In this document: positions 1-8,172 of the stretch, piece after piece
Numbering within the stretch: the first letter of the stretch is position 1
Layout of the letters: every line of letters begins with the position of its first letter
Made by a program: the position numbers and the translations under genes
Assembly (NCBI GenBank): GCA_016794345.1
Contig: JAEUKE010000258.1
Location: forward strand, 1 to 64,000
DNA length: 64,000 nt
Reading direction: 5' to 3'
From: Myxococcales bacterium
Lineage (GTDB): Bacteria; Myxococcota_A; Polyangia; Polyangiales; Polyangiaceae
Notes under the pieces: generated by a model
Database searches by the model: none
What the model was told of the DNA's origin: nothing
The model's input: the letters and a program-made list of their open reading frames with translations, nothing else

Positions 1-1360
1 CGACGTTGGCCGGCCGCTTGAAGGCGGCGTTCCAGGAGTTGCTCGACGCGCCATAGATCGCGCCTCGGCTCCCGGGGAAACGGGCGGCGAGCTCGGTTGG
101 GCTCCGTCTCCACACGACCTGGTCTCCGGCGTCGACGAGCCCCGCCGACAGGAGGCGAGTCATCACCCGCGCCTCGAGGCTCCGCCACCCCTCGGCCGAT
201 CGCGCTCCCCGCTCCGGCTCGGGCGGCGCGTTCACCATGACGAAGATCGGTTCGTGGTCTGCCCAGCCGACTCTGCCGTGGCTCTTCTCTTGCGCGCACA
301 GGTAGACCGTCGGGTCCGCGGGCGGCCGATCCTTTTCGAAGATGTCCGCGAACTCCGCGCGGTAATCGGAGGGGAAAAGGACCGTGTGCGCCGCGCGCTC
401 CTCCAGGGGTCGCCGCCTCGCCCGGACGATAAGGCAATACCCCGACATCGACGGCTCGTATTCGTCGCCGATCGCGCGGCCCTTGCCCGGCGGGAGGAGG
501 CGCGCCGCGACGTGCGCCGCGTCCGCGTTTGCAACGATCGCGTCCGCATGTAGGCGCCGGCCGTCCGCGAGGGCGACGCCGACGGCGGCGCTCCGCTCGA
601 GGAGGATGGACTCCACGCGAGCGCCCAGCTCGATCTCGACGCCGAGGCGACGAGCGGCGCGGTCGAGCGCACGGATGAGCTCGTACGTCCCGCCGCGAAT
701 GGCGCTCGCTCCCCGCGTGAGCTCGACGTGTGCGATGCAGTTCAACGTCCCTGGCGCCCGGCGCGGGTCCGAGCCGTTGTAGGTCGCATAACGCGAGAGC
801 AGCGTGCGGAGGTGCGGCGATCGGATGCGCTTGTCGATCGCCTGGCCCATCGACGTCCACGCGTCGAGCGCGCTTGCCTCCTTGATGCCGGCCACGCCGA
901 GCCAGATCAAGCTCTTGAGGCTGGGCGCGTCCCCGAGGATGAAGCGCCCCTCTGCCACCCGCCAGATGCCCTGGGCGTAGTCGAGGAAGGCCCGGAGCTC
1001 GGCGCGTGCGCCGGAGCCGAACGTCTCTTCCACCGAGGCCAGCGTGCGCGCGGGGTCCGCGTGCACCTCGAGCGACCTTCCGTCGGGCCAGATGTAATGG
1101 AAGAACCGACCAGCGTGGTGCAGCGGCGCGTCGGTCACGAGGCTCATTCCCGCGAGCCCGAGGATCTCCTCGAAGACCTCCGGCATCGTCAGCAGCGTCG
1201 GGCCGGTGTCGACCTCGACGTCATCGATCGTGACGACCCCTGCCTTGCCGCCGACCTCCGACGCGGCCTCGAGGAGCCGAACGGAGTTGCCCGCGGCGCG
1301 CAGGGCGATGGCAGCCGAGAGCCCGCCGATTCCGGCGCCCACCACGATTGCGTCAGGCAT
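1..1360 (-). CDS. crtD: CrtD-like carotenoid desaturase (phytoene-desaturase family), C-terminus cut by window edge
   Basis: FAD-dependent amine-oxidase fold of the CrtI/CrtD family, acting on membrane carotenoids. The start at 1360 begins MPDAIVVGAGIGG, with the dinucleotide-binding GxGxxG at residues 8-13 followed by the ExxxxxGGK segment (LLEAASEVGGK) and the family motif DTGPTLLTMPEVF. About 453 codons are visible and the 3' end leaves the window, so the conserved C-terminal FAD motif is not seen. It is the last visible gene of the leftward operon and overlaps the acyltransferase stop by 8 bp. Its pairing with crtC suggests 3,4-desaturation of the hydroxylated acyclic end (CrtD). A second phytoene/neurosporene desaturase (CrtIa-like) is the alternative; the fold is certain, the exact step is inferred. 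Confidence 0.8.
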   Translation of the reverse strand, partial: MPDAIVVGAGIGGLSAAIALRAAGNSVRLLEAASEVGGKAGVVTIDDVEVDTGPTLLTMPEVFEEILGLAGMSLVTDAPLHHAGRFFHYIWPDGRSLEVHADPARTLASVEETFGSGARAELRAFLDYAQGIWRVAEGRFILGDAPSLKSLIWLGVAGIKEASALDAWTSMGQAIDKRIRSPHLRTLLSRYATYNGSDPRRAPGTLNCIAHVELTRGASAIRGGTYELIRALDRAARRLGVEIELGARVESILLERSAAVGVALADGRRLHADAIVANADAAHVAARLLPPGKGRAIGDEYEPSMSGYCLIVRARRRPLEERAAHTVLFPSDYRAEFADIFEKDRPPADPTVYLCAQEKSHGRVGWADHEPIFVMVNAPPEPERGARSAEGWRSLEARVMTRLLSAGLVDAGDQVVWRRSPTELAARFPGSRGAIYGASSNSWNAAFKRPANV

Positions 1361-2078
1361 TTGCCCCTCCTCCGAAACGGGCCAAGAAGCGCCCCGCGAG
1401 CGGGACGCGCGCCGCGAGCTTGGGCGGGATGATCGCCTCGTATTCGCCGCGACCGGCGGTGATGAAGTCGTCGTTGCGCTCCAGCCCAGCCACGAGGCTG
1501 CGCTCGAGCGCCTCCGGCGGCCCCGAGCGGCGGAGGGTGCAGGGCCTCCCGATGCTCACGCAAATGGAGGGCTGAGGCGCCTCTCGGAACGAATACGAGA
1601 GCGAGACGGGCACCACGTCCGCCTTCGCGTCGGCGGCGAGAAGGCTCACCCCGCGCTCGAGGCCGAGCGGGCGCAAGTGACTCGGGCGCTGGTGTCCCTG
1701 GGGGAAGATCCAGAGGATGCGCCCCGGTCGATCGACGAGCTGCGCGGCCGCCTTTAGATCGGCGAGCGCCTCGCGAGGTTTGTCGCGCCTGAGCGGGACC
1801 GCCCCGATCCACCCGAAGAACGGGAGCCGAGCGAGGTTCTGCGCGTCCATCAGGCAATGGCTCTCCGTGCCGAGCGCCTCGTCGAGCAGGAGGACCACGA
1901 AGGAGTCCCACCAGGACACGTGGTTCATCGCGAAGACGAGCGGGCGCGTGCGGACGAGCGCACGCGCCTCCGCGAGGCCGTCGACGAAGAGCCCGTCGAA
2001 CGCGCCCGCGACGCGGCGCTTCGCGTACCACCGGGCGACACCGAGGAACCACGGCTTGCGGGCGCTAGTCGGGCTCAC
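1353..2078 (-). CDS. 1-acyl-sn-glycerol-3-phosphate acyltransferase-like protein (carotenoid glycoside acyltransferase?)
   Basis: A 241-residue PlsC/LPLAT-family acyltransferase. The acyl-acceptor motif NHVSWWDS (NHxxxxD) lies near residue 52 and the second motif appears as FPQGHQRPS, a variant of FPEG. The GTG start at 2078 is chosen because it forms a GTGA overlap with the upstream glycosyltransferase stop and has AAGGAG about seven bases upstream. It sits between a carotenoid glycosyltransferase and a crtD-like gene. The inferred role is therefore transfer of a fatty acyl chain to the sugar on the carotenoid, as in the ester-type carotenoids of myxobacteria. A general phospholipid acyltransferase cannot be excluded. 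Confidence 0.82.
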   Translation of the reverse strand: MSPTSARKPWFLGVARWYAKRRVAGAFDGLFVDGLAEARALVRTRPLVFAMNHVSWWDSFVVLLLDEALGTESHCLMDAQNLARLPFFGWIGAVPLRRDKPREALADLKAAAQLVDRPGRILWIFPQGHQRPSHLRPLGLERGVSLLAADAKADVVPVSLSYSFREAPQPSICVSIGRPCTLRRSGPPEALERSLVAGLERNDDFITAGRGEYEAIIPPKLAARVPLAGRFLARFGGGANA

Positions 2079-3211
2079 GCGGCGCTCCTTCGCGCGGAGC
2101 GGCTCGCGTAACGACGGCCGGCCCACTTGATCTCGCCGCGCAGGCTCCACGTGAGCGAGTTGAGCGCGATGGCGACCACCGCGATCGCGCCGAGCGGGTG
2201 CGTGACGAGCCCGGTCACCGGCTGGCGCCAACGGAGCCAGGTGAGCGCGCGCTGCGAGACCGTGAGCGACGTGGCGACCGACGCGGGCACGAGCAGCGTC
2301 GGCGCCGCCGCCGAAGCGACGATCGCCGCAGCCGCCGGCGCGACGAAGGTCGCCAGGTACACGAGCACGACGAGGAGCAGCGCCAGCGCGCTGCCCACGC
2401 CCTCGTGGATGTTCTTGGAGAAGCCCTCCCAGACCTGCTTGGGGGTCGCGTACATGCGGCAGCTCGCGATCTCCGTGCCGTCCGCGAAGACCACGCGCAG
2501 GTTTGCCTCCTTGGCACGCCTGCAGAACGCGACGTCGTCCACGATCTCCTGCGCGATCGCGCGAAAGCCGCCCATCCGCTGGAGGGCGCTCCGTCGCACC
2601 GCGAGGACCTGACCGTTCGCAGCGACGATCCGAGGGTCTTTCGTTCGAGGGACGAGCTCGAGCGGCAGCCAGCTCACGTAGGAAAGGAGGAGAAACGGTA
2701 CGACGAGCCGCTCGGCCACGGTCTGCATGATCTGGCGCGGCATGGCGGTCACGACGTCGGCGCCTGCGCCTCGCAAGATCGACGCGACGCGCGCGAGCCC
2801 CTCCGGCTCGACCAACACGTCGGCGTCCAGGAAACACAGGAGATCACCCGTCGCCTCCTGGGAGAGGCGATGGCACGCGTGTGGCTTGCCGACCCATCCA
2901 GCAGGCAGAGGCTGGCCGCGGATCACCCGAAGCTGAGGGATCTCGCGCGAGAGCTCGGCGAGCACGGCCGGGGTGTCGTCGGTCGAGTCGTCGTCGTAGA
3001 CGAGGATCTCGTGGATGCGCACAGAGCTCCGCGCGAGCGCGCGCAGCCCGGCCGGAAGCCGCGTCGCCTCGTTGCGCGCAGGGATCAGCACGCTGAGCTT
3101 CTCGTCGAGGGTGCCAGTTGTTTTTCCCCGCTGCCACGAGAGGGCGTTGACGACCGTCATGGTGAGCGCCACGCCAGGAAGCACGCAGAGGGCCCAACCG
3201 GAGACGCTCAC
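2075..3211 (-). CDS. Membrane-bound family 2 glycosyltransferase of the carotenoid operon
   Basis: A 378-residue GT-A glycosyltransferase. The N-terminal hydrophobic helix (WALCVLPGVALTMTVV) is followed by the nucleotide-sugar domain with VLIPARNEATRLP, DDDSTDDT and the metal-binding DADV. C-terminal membrane segments lie around residues 285-360. The GTG at 3211 overlaps the crtC stop (GTGA) and is preceded by AGGAGG eight bases upstream. Longer in-frame starts inside crtC are possible but lack such a site. Carotenoid clusters contain similar enzymes (CruC/CrtQ types) that glycosylate a 1'-hydroxyl group, and the preceding crtC gene would supply that hydroxyl. The sugar donor is unknown. Confidence 0.85.
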   Translation of the reverse strand: MSVSGWALCVLPGVALTMTVVNALSWQRGKTTGTLDEKLSVLIPARNEATRLPAGLRALARSSVRIHEILVYDDDSTDDTPAVLAELSREIPQLRVIRGQPLPAGWVGKPHACHRLSQEATGDLLCFLDADVLVEPEGLARVASILRGAGADVVTAMPRQIMQTVAERLVVPFLLLSYVSWLPLELVPRTKDPRIVAANGQVLAVRRSALQRMGGFRAIAQEIVDDVAFCRRAKEANLRVVFADGTEIASCRMYATPKQVWEGFSKNIHEGVGSALALLLVVLVYLATFVAPAAAAIVASAAAPTLLVPASVATSLTVSQRALTWLRWRQPVTGLVTHPLGAIAVVAIALNSLTWSLRGEIKWAGRRYASRSARRSAA

Positions 3212-4266
3212 GGGTAAGCCTCCTGCTCCCTGGGGCCCCGTAGCCAGCTCGTCACGAGTCGCCTCACGCGACCGGACGACGCGCCCGCGAAGAGCGGCAG
3301 CCACATCGACGCTTTTCGACCGAGGCGGTCCACGCGCATGTTCACGAGCGGCCTGTGCCAGCTCTGACGCAGCCGCCCGGGCACGACACGCTCGGCGACA
3401 CCACGTCCGCGCTCACCGTCCGAGGTGACCGCCTCCACCACGTAGCGTTGGTAAAACGGCCCGTCCTCCACCTGGTGGGTGAAATCGACCGTCAACTCCC
3501 CGGCGTCCCCGCGAAGGACGAGTGAGCTCGCGCGGCGGAGCCCGAACCAGCCGGGCATACCGTCGTCGAACGCGTGCGTCATCGCGAGCGGAACGCCCGC
3601 ACCTGTCTCGTCCACCTCGAGGACCGTCGTGCGGTCCTCGACGCCCTCCTCGGGCGAGAGAACGAAATAGACGAGGTCGCGGCGAGGCAGGGCGATGCGC
3701 CCCCACCGCCAATCACGAATGCCGAGCTCGTCGAGCGGCGTCTCGCTCGCGTTCCCATCGAAGTAGGCTCGCCCGGAGATGGCGAGCGCCCCGTCGGACC
3801 ACGTGAGCTCAGCCCGGCCGCGTGCGGCCAGCGTGATCGGGGCCCAGTCGAGCGAGCCGTGTTGCCCGTCCGGCAAGCGCGCCGAGGCTCCGGCCACCTC
3901 CACCGCGCCGCGCACACGGCCAACGCCGGCCACGTCGATGTCCAGGTCGGCGCGCAGCGAGACACCTCGTGGGCCCTGCCTCACCTCGAACGCGCTGCGC
4001 CCGATCTCGAGGCTACCGGGCGCTGCTCGCGCGGCGTCCCCCGGGGCGGTCTGCAATGCGTAGAAGCGCTCCCGCCCGTCCTTGTAGACGGCGAGGGCAA
4101 CCGAGAGCTCCCCAGGCGCCGCGGATGGGACGAATGGAAGGTTTCTTGCCCAGATGAGGACCAGGCCTTCCCCGGCTTCCCCGCAAATGTCGGCGTACCA
4201 CCACGAAAACCCGCTGCTCGAGGGGGGCAGGTGGGGCGGGGCGAATCGGCTCCCGAGGCGAATCAT
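3208..4266 (-). CDS. crtC: Hydroxyneurosporene synthase (carotenoid 1,2-hydratase) CrtC
   Basis: A 352-residue member of the CrtC family, which adds water across the C1,2 double bond of acyclic carotenoid ends. Family-like stretches include FSWWYADI near the N-terminus, the central YFDGNASETPLDELGIRDWRWGR region and the C-terminal LRQSWHRPLVNMR. The ATG at 4266 is preferred; a TTG at 4293 would start inside the candidate operator. It is the first gene of the leftward arm of the carotenoid locus, and no strong Shine-Dalgarno sequence is visible in its short leader. It couples to the glycosyltransferase by a GTGA overlap, consistent with ordered hydration and then glycosylation. Confidence 0.85.
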   Translation of the reverse strand: MIRLGSRFAPPHLPPSSSGFSWWYADICGEAGEGLVLIWARNLPFVPSAAPGELSVALAVYKDGRERFYALQTAPGDAARAAPGSLEIGRSAFEVRQGPRGVSLRADLDIDVAGVGRVRGAVEVAGASARLPDGQHGSLDWAPITLAARGRAELTWSDGALAISGRAYFDGNASETPLDELGIRDWRWGRIALPRRDLVYFVLSPEEGVEDRTTVLEVDETGAGVPLAMTHAFDDGMPGWFGLRRASSLVLRGDAGELTVDFTHQVEDGPFYQRYVVEAVTSDGERGRGVAERVVPGRLRQSWHRPLVNMRVDRLGRKASMWLPLFAGASSGRVRRLVTSWLRGPREQEAYP

Positions 4267-4287
4267 GCAACACCCGACGCAAACATG

Positions 4288-4315
4288 TTGCAAACCTAAT
4301 TCGCCTGTCTATACT
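4288..4315 (+). promoter_or_regulatory. Sigma70-type promoter of the rightward crt operon
   Basis: TTGCAA (4288-4293) and TATACT (4310-4315) are separated by 16 bp, and the -10 hexamer differs from consensus at one position. Transcription would start near 4322, inside the right arm of the inverted repeat. Both the -35 and the start region would be covered by a protein bound to the repeat. Start-site mapping is not available. Confidence 0.55.
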
Positions 4316-4321
4316 TTGCAA
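4293..4321 (-). promoter_or_regulatory. Weaker promoter of the leftward crtC operon
   Basis: On the minus strand TTGCAA (4321-4316) is followed after 17 bp by TAGGTT (4298-4293). Its -35 lies in the right arm of the inverted repeat and its start site (about 4286) in the left arm, mirroring the rightward promoter. The -10 match is only partial, so this call is less certain than the rightward one. Confidence 0.4.
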
Positions 4322-4349
4322 CATGTTTGGATCGGGTTCAGGCCGGAGC

Positions 4350-5597
4350 ATGCAAAGCCTGCTCACGAGGCGCGCGCTGGCTCGAGGAGACGGCGACGCC
4401 GCGGACGTGCTCGTCATGGGCGCGGGCCCAGCCGGCCTCGCCGCCGCGGCGGCCTGCGCTCGCCTCGGGCTGCGCGTCGTTTGTGTGGCGCCTTCGCCGT
4501 TCGACGTCTGGCGGCGCAGCTTCGCGGTGTGGTCCTGCGAGCTGACGGAGATGGCGTGCGCGGACGTGGTGGAAGCCACGTGGGCGCGGCCGAGCGTCTG
4601 GCTCGACGAGCAGACGCACCTGCCGCTCCCCCATTCGTACAGCCGACTTGACGTCGCGCGCTTCCAGCGTGCGCTCTTGGCCGCCTGTGAAGGTTCCAAC
4701 GTGGCGCTCCGCGCGGGTGCGGTCGTCGCCCTCGACCACGACGCACGCGGCAGCGTGGCGCGGCTCTCGTCGGGCGAGCGCGTGCGCGCGCGGACCGTGG
4801 TGGACGCGACGGGACCCGAGAGCCCCTTCGTAGCCCGGGTCGCCGTCGACCCGCCGGCATTCCAGACCGCGTACGGGGAGCTCTGCGAGCTCGACCGTCC
4901 GCTCGACATGACCTTGATGGACTACCGCGGAGAGGACGGCGGCGGCCCGCCGAGCTTCCTCTACGCGCTCCCCCTCCCCGACGGGCGCGTATTCGTGGAG
5001 GAGACGGTCCTCGCGTCGCGACCGGCGGTGCCATTTGCGCTGCTCGCGACCAGGCTCGGCGCCCGGCTCGATCGAATGGGTGTCGCGAGGCTCCGCGTGT
5101 TCGAGCACGAGCATTGCACGATTCCCATGGGGGTCTCCCTCCCGAGGGCGAACCAGCGGGTCATTCCTTTCGGCGCGGCGGCGAGCGCCGTCCACCCCGC
5201 GACCGGGTACCAGGTAGCGCGCACGCTCGCGCAGGCGCCGGCGCTCGCGCGAGCCATCGCCGGCGCCTCCTCCCCGGACGAGGCCGCGCGGCGCGCGCGG
5301 GAGGTCGTCTGGCCGCTCTCGCGCCGGGCTTCATGGGGCCTCTTCACCTTCGGCATGGAGACCATCTGTGCCTTCGACCTGCGCGGTCTCCGCGCGTTCT
5401 TGAGGGCCTTCTTCGCGTTGCCGGACGCGAGCTGGCTCGGCTTTCTTCGTGGAACGTCGTCTCCTTTGGCCATCGCCGTGGCCATGGCGCGGGTGCTCGT
5501 CGCCGCCGACCCCGCCGTTCGCGACGCAATCCTCCGACTCTTGCCAAGGCAGCACCGAACGTTGACGCGGCCCCTGATGCTCGAGGAAGGCGCATGA
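4350..5597 (+). CDS. FAD-dependent lycopene cyclase (CrtL/CrtY type)
   Basis: A flavoprotein of 415 residues that cyclises one or both ends of lycopene. Visible motifs are the N-terminal VMGAGPAGLAAA, DATGP, AYGE, the FLYALPLP...VFVEET segment and the C-terminal IPMG...FGAAASAVHPATGY block characteristic of plant/cyanobacterial CrtL-type cyclases. An in-frame ATG at 4323 exists, but it would lie inside the operator arm and almost at the predicted transcription start, so 4350 is preferred. It is the first gene of the rightward operon and overlaps crtE by ATGA. Classical Myxococcus cyclases are two small CrtYc/CrtYd subunits, so this single-chain enzyme is a different solution. Confidence 0.85.
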   Translation: MQSLLTRRALARGDGDAADVLVMGAGPAGLAAAAACARLGLRVVCVAPSPFDVWRRSFAVWSCELTEMACADVVEATWARPSVWLDEQTHLPLPHSYSRLDVARFQRALLAACEGSNVALRAGAVVALDHDARGSVARLSSGERVRARTVVDATGPESPFVARVAVDPPAFQTAYGELCELDRPLDMTLMDYRGEDGGGPPSFLYALPLPDGRVFVEETVLASRPAVPFALLATRLGARLDRMGVARLRVFEHEHCTIPMGVSLPRANQRVIPFGAAASAVHPATGYQVARTLAQAPALARAIAGASSPDEAARRAREVVWPLSRRASWGLFTFGMETICAFDLRGLRAFLRAFFALPDASWLGFLRGTSSPLAIAVAMARVLVAADPAVRDAILRLLPRQHRTLTRPLMLEEGA

Positions 5598-6637
5598 CTG
5601 CACGCTGGCCTGAAGCCCGACGAACCTCTCCGCCGAAGAAGCCCCGAACCGTGCTCGACCCGCCCGGCCTCGACGGCGTGGAGCGGAAGATGGCCCGCCT
5701 CGCGTCGCCCTTCGAGGGCCACGACCGCGTGGGCGCCATGGCCATCGAGCAGCTCGGCGCAGGCGGGAAGCGACTGCGCGCGCGGCTGGCCCTCGCCGCG
5801 GCCCGAACGCTCCGCGCCTCCTGGACGGACGCAATCCCTTGGGCCGCCGCGGTGGAGCTGCTACACAACGCCACCCTTGTCCACGACGACGTTCAAGACG
5901 GAGACCGAATGCGTCGTGGCCGACCCGCGCTGTGGGTGCGGCACGGCGTGCCGCAAGCGCTCAACGCGGGCAACTTCATGCTGATGCTGCCGTACATGGC
6001 GCTGTCGGAGGTGTCGGCCGACCGCCGGGCTGCGCTCTGCTCCGCGCTCGCGGAGCACGCCATTGCGACGGTTCGCGGCCAGGTGGCCGAGCTCGACCTG
6101 CTCCCGGAGGAGCGACTCGATTGGGCCAGCTACGTCGGCGCGGCAGCCGGCAAGACCGGCGCCATGTTCTCACTCCCGATCGTGGGCTCGGCCATCCTCG
6201 CCGGGAAGACTCCAGAGGAAGCAGCGGAGCTCGGCGCGCCGTTCACGGAGCTGGGCGTCCTCTTCCAGATCTACGACGACGTCCTCGACCTGTACGGCGA
6301 CAAGGGCCGCGAGGCACCTGGCTGCGACCTCTACGAGGGCAAGGTGAGCGCGCTCGTGGTCGAGCACCTCGAACGGCGCGCCGCCGACCGCTCGTGGCTG
6401 CTGGAGCTGCTGCGCGCGCCGCGTGAGGCGACGAGCCCTGCGTCGGTCACCCGCGCGATCGAGTCGTTCCGCTCGAGCGGCGCCGTCGCTGGCGCCATCG
6501 CCCACATGGATTTCATCGCAAGAAGGGTGACCGGGTCGCCGGCGCTGGTGGCGGAGCCAGGCCTCCTGGCGATCGCGACCGAGCTGGTCGAACGGTGTCA
6601 GCTGCCGCAGGCCGTCGAGCTGGAAGGTGTAGCATGA
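5594..6637 (+). CDS. crtE: Geranylgeranyl diphosphate synthase CrtE
   Basis: A 347-residue trans-isoprenyl diphosphate synthase. The first aspartate-rich motif is LVHDDVQDGDRMRRGRP (DDxxD) near residue 98 and the second is YDDVLDLYGD. The GGKRLR motif that binds the allylic/IPP phosphate is present near residue 57. It condenses IPP with allylic diphosphates to GGPP, the substrate of CrtB. The start is fixed by ATGA overlap with the cyclase gene and the end overlaps crtI in the same way. The N-terminal tail of about 30 residues is basic and Pro-rich and has no obvious function. Confidence 0.9.
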   Translation: MTARWPEARRTSPPKKPRTVLDPPGLDGVERKMARLASPFEGHDRVGAMAIEQLGAGGKRLRARLALAAARTLRASWTDAIPWAAAVELLHNATLVHDDVQDGDRMRRGRPALWVRHGVPQALNAGNFMLMLPYMALSEVSADRRAALCSALAEHAIATVRGQVAELDLLPEERLDWASYVGAAAGKTGAMFSLPIVGSAILAGKTPEEAAELGAPFTELGVLFQIYDDVLDLYGDKGREAPGCDLYEGKVSALVVEHLERRAADRSWLLELLRAPREATSPASVTRAIESFRSSGAVAGAIAHMDFIARRVTGSPALVAEPGLLAIATELVERCQLPQAVELEGVA

Positions 6638-8172
6638 GCGATTCGAGCACGAGCAAGCGCCCCGTCGTCGTCATCGGCGCGGGCTTTGGTGGATTGGCGG
6701 CGGCCATTCGGCTGCGAGCCATGGGTCACCGCGTATTGGTCCTCGAGGCCGGCAACCAGATCGGCGGTCGGGCGCGGGTCTTCCGCGAGAACGGCTTCAC
6801 GTTCGACGCCGGCCCCACGGTCATCACGGCGCCCTACCTCTTCGACGAGCTGTTCGAGCTGGTGGGCCGCGATCGGCGCGACTACTTCGACCTCGTCCCG
6901 GTGGATCCCTTCTATCGGGTTCGGTTCGACGGCGGCGAGACCTTCGACTACGTGGGCGACGACGCGCGGCTGTTGTCGCAGATCGAGGCGTTCGAGCCGC
7001 GGGACGTGGACGGGTACCGCCGGCTCGTGAAACGCGCCCAGGAGATCTTCGACGTCGGCTACACGCAGCTGGCCGACGCGCCGTTCAACCGCATGTCCGA
7101 CATGCTCCGCATCGTCCCCGACCTGGTGTCACTCGGCGCCTATCGGTCGGTGCATGGGCTCGTGGCGAGCCACATTCGCGACGAGCGGCTCCGGCAGGTT
7201 CTCACGTTCCAGCCGCTGCTCATCGGGGGCAACCCGTTCCGCACACCGGGTATCTACCTCCTCATTCATTGGCTCGAGCGGAAGTGGGGCGTGCATTTCG
7301 CGATGGGCGGAACGACGGCGATCGTCTCGGCGATGGCCCGGCTGCTCGACGAGCTCGGCGTGGAGATCCGGACGAACAGCCCGGTCGAGCGGATCGAGGT
7401 CGAGGGAAGCAAGGTGAAGGCCGTCGTCCTCGAAGGCGGCGCCCGGATCGCTACCGATCACGTGGTGGCAAACGCAGACCCGTCGACGGTCTACACAAAG
7501 CTCATCGCGTCGAAGGACCGCAGCAAACACACCGACTCGCGCGTCGCCCGGAAGAAGCAGTCGATGAGCCTCTTCGTGGGCTACTTCGGGACCAACAAGA
7601 AGTTCGACGATATCGCGCACCACACGATCCTGCTCGGCCCGCGTTATCGTGAGCTCCTCGAGGACATCTTCGAGCGCAAGGTCCTCGCGGACGATTTTTC
7701 GCTCTACTTGCACCGGCCGACCCGCACGGACCCGTCCCTGGCCCCCCCAGGGCACGAGGCCTTCTACGTCCTCTCGCCGGTGCCGAACCAGCTCTCGAAG
7801 ATCGACTGGTCGAAGGTTGCCGACGGCTACATGGACCGCATCGTGGACTTCCTCGACCGGGAGGTCATGCCGGGCGTGAAGGAGTCGATGGTGACGCGCC
7901 TCACGGTAGACCCGCGCTACTTCGAAGGAGATCTCCGATCGTATGCGGGCGCCGCGTTCGGGCCCGAGCCGCGCCTCACGCAGTCCGCCTATTTCCGCTA
8001 TCACAACGTCTCGGAGGACGTCGGCGGCCTCTACTTCGTCGGCGCGGGCACGCACCCGGGCGCCGGCGTCCCGGGCGTGCTCTGCTCGGCCAAGGTCCTC
8101 GAGCGCGTCTTCCCTCAGCCCGAGAAGGCGCCCGTCCGGAGCACGGCGGAGCCCGCCGTGGCGCACCCGTGA
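6634..8172 (+). CDS. crtI: Phytoene desaturase CrtI
   Basis: A 512-residue FAD-dependent CrtI-type desaturase/isomerase that converts phytoene to neurosporene or lycopene. GAGFGGLAAAIRLRA with the following GGRARVF forms the N-terminal FAD site, FTFDAGPTVITAP is the family signature, and the C-terminal block VGAGTHPGAGVPGVLCSAK closes the FAD pocket. Starts and ends in ATGA/GTGA overlaps with crtE and crtB. Together with the CrtD-like gene at the left edge this gives the locus two desaturases, as in other myxobacteria. Confidence 0.92.
   Translation: MSDSSTSKRPVVVIGAGFGGLAAAIRLRAMGHRVLVLEAGNQIGGRARVFRENGFTFDAGPTVITAPYLFDELFELVGRDRRDYFDLVPVDPFYRVRFDGGETFDYVGDDARLLSQIEAFEPRDVDGYRRLVKRAQEIFDVGYTQLADAPFNRMSDMLRIVPDLVSLGAYRSVHGLVASHIRDERLRQVLTFQPLLIGGNPFRTPGIYLLIHWLERKWGVHFAMGGTTAIVSAMARLLDELGVEIRTNSPVERIEVEGSKVKAVVLEGGARIATDHVVANADPSTVYTKLIASKDRSKHTDSRVARKKQSMSLFVGYFGTNKKFDDIAHHTILLGPRYRELLEDIFERKVLADDFSLYLHRPTRTDPSLAPPGHEAFYVLSPVPNQLSKIDWSKVADGYMDRIVDFLDREVMPGVKESMVTRLTVDPRYFEGDLRSYAGAAFGPEPRLTQSAYFRYHNVSEDVGGLYFVGAGTHPGAGVPGVLCSAKVLERVFPQPEKAPVRSTAEPAVAHP

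Larger units (their letters stand above)
4280..4329. promoter_or_regulatory. Candidate CarH operator: perfect 15-bp inverted repeat between divergent crt operons
   Basis: CAAACATGTTGCAAA at 4280-4294 is repeated exactly in reverse complement at 4315-4329, with a 20-bp spacer, so the centres are 35 bp apart. Each arm contains the small palindromes ACATGT and TTGCAA. The arms cover the -35 element of one promoter and the start region of the other. A partial third copy (TGCAACA, 4266-4272) lies at the crtC start. CarH proteins bind carotenoid promoters in the dark and block the -35 region. The presence of carH at the end of the rightward operon makes this its most likely target; the binding itself is inferred. 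Confidence 0.75.
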
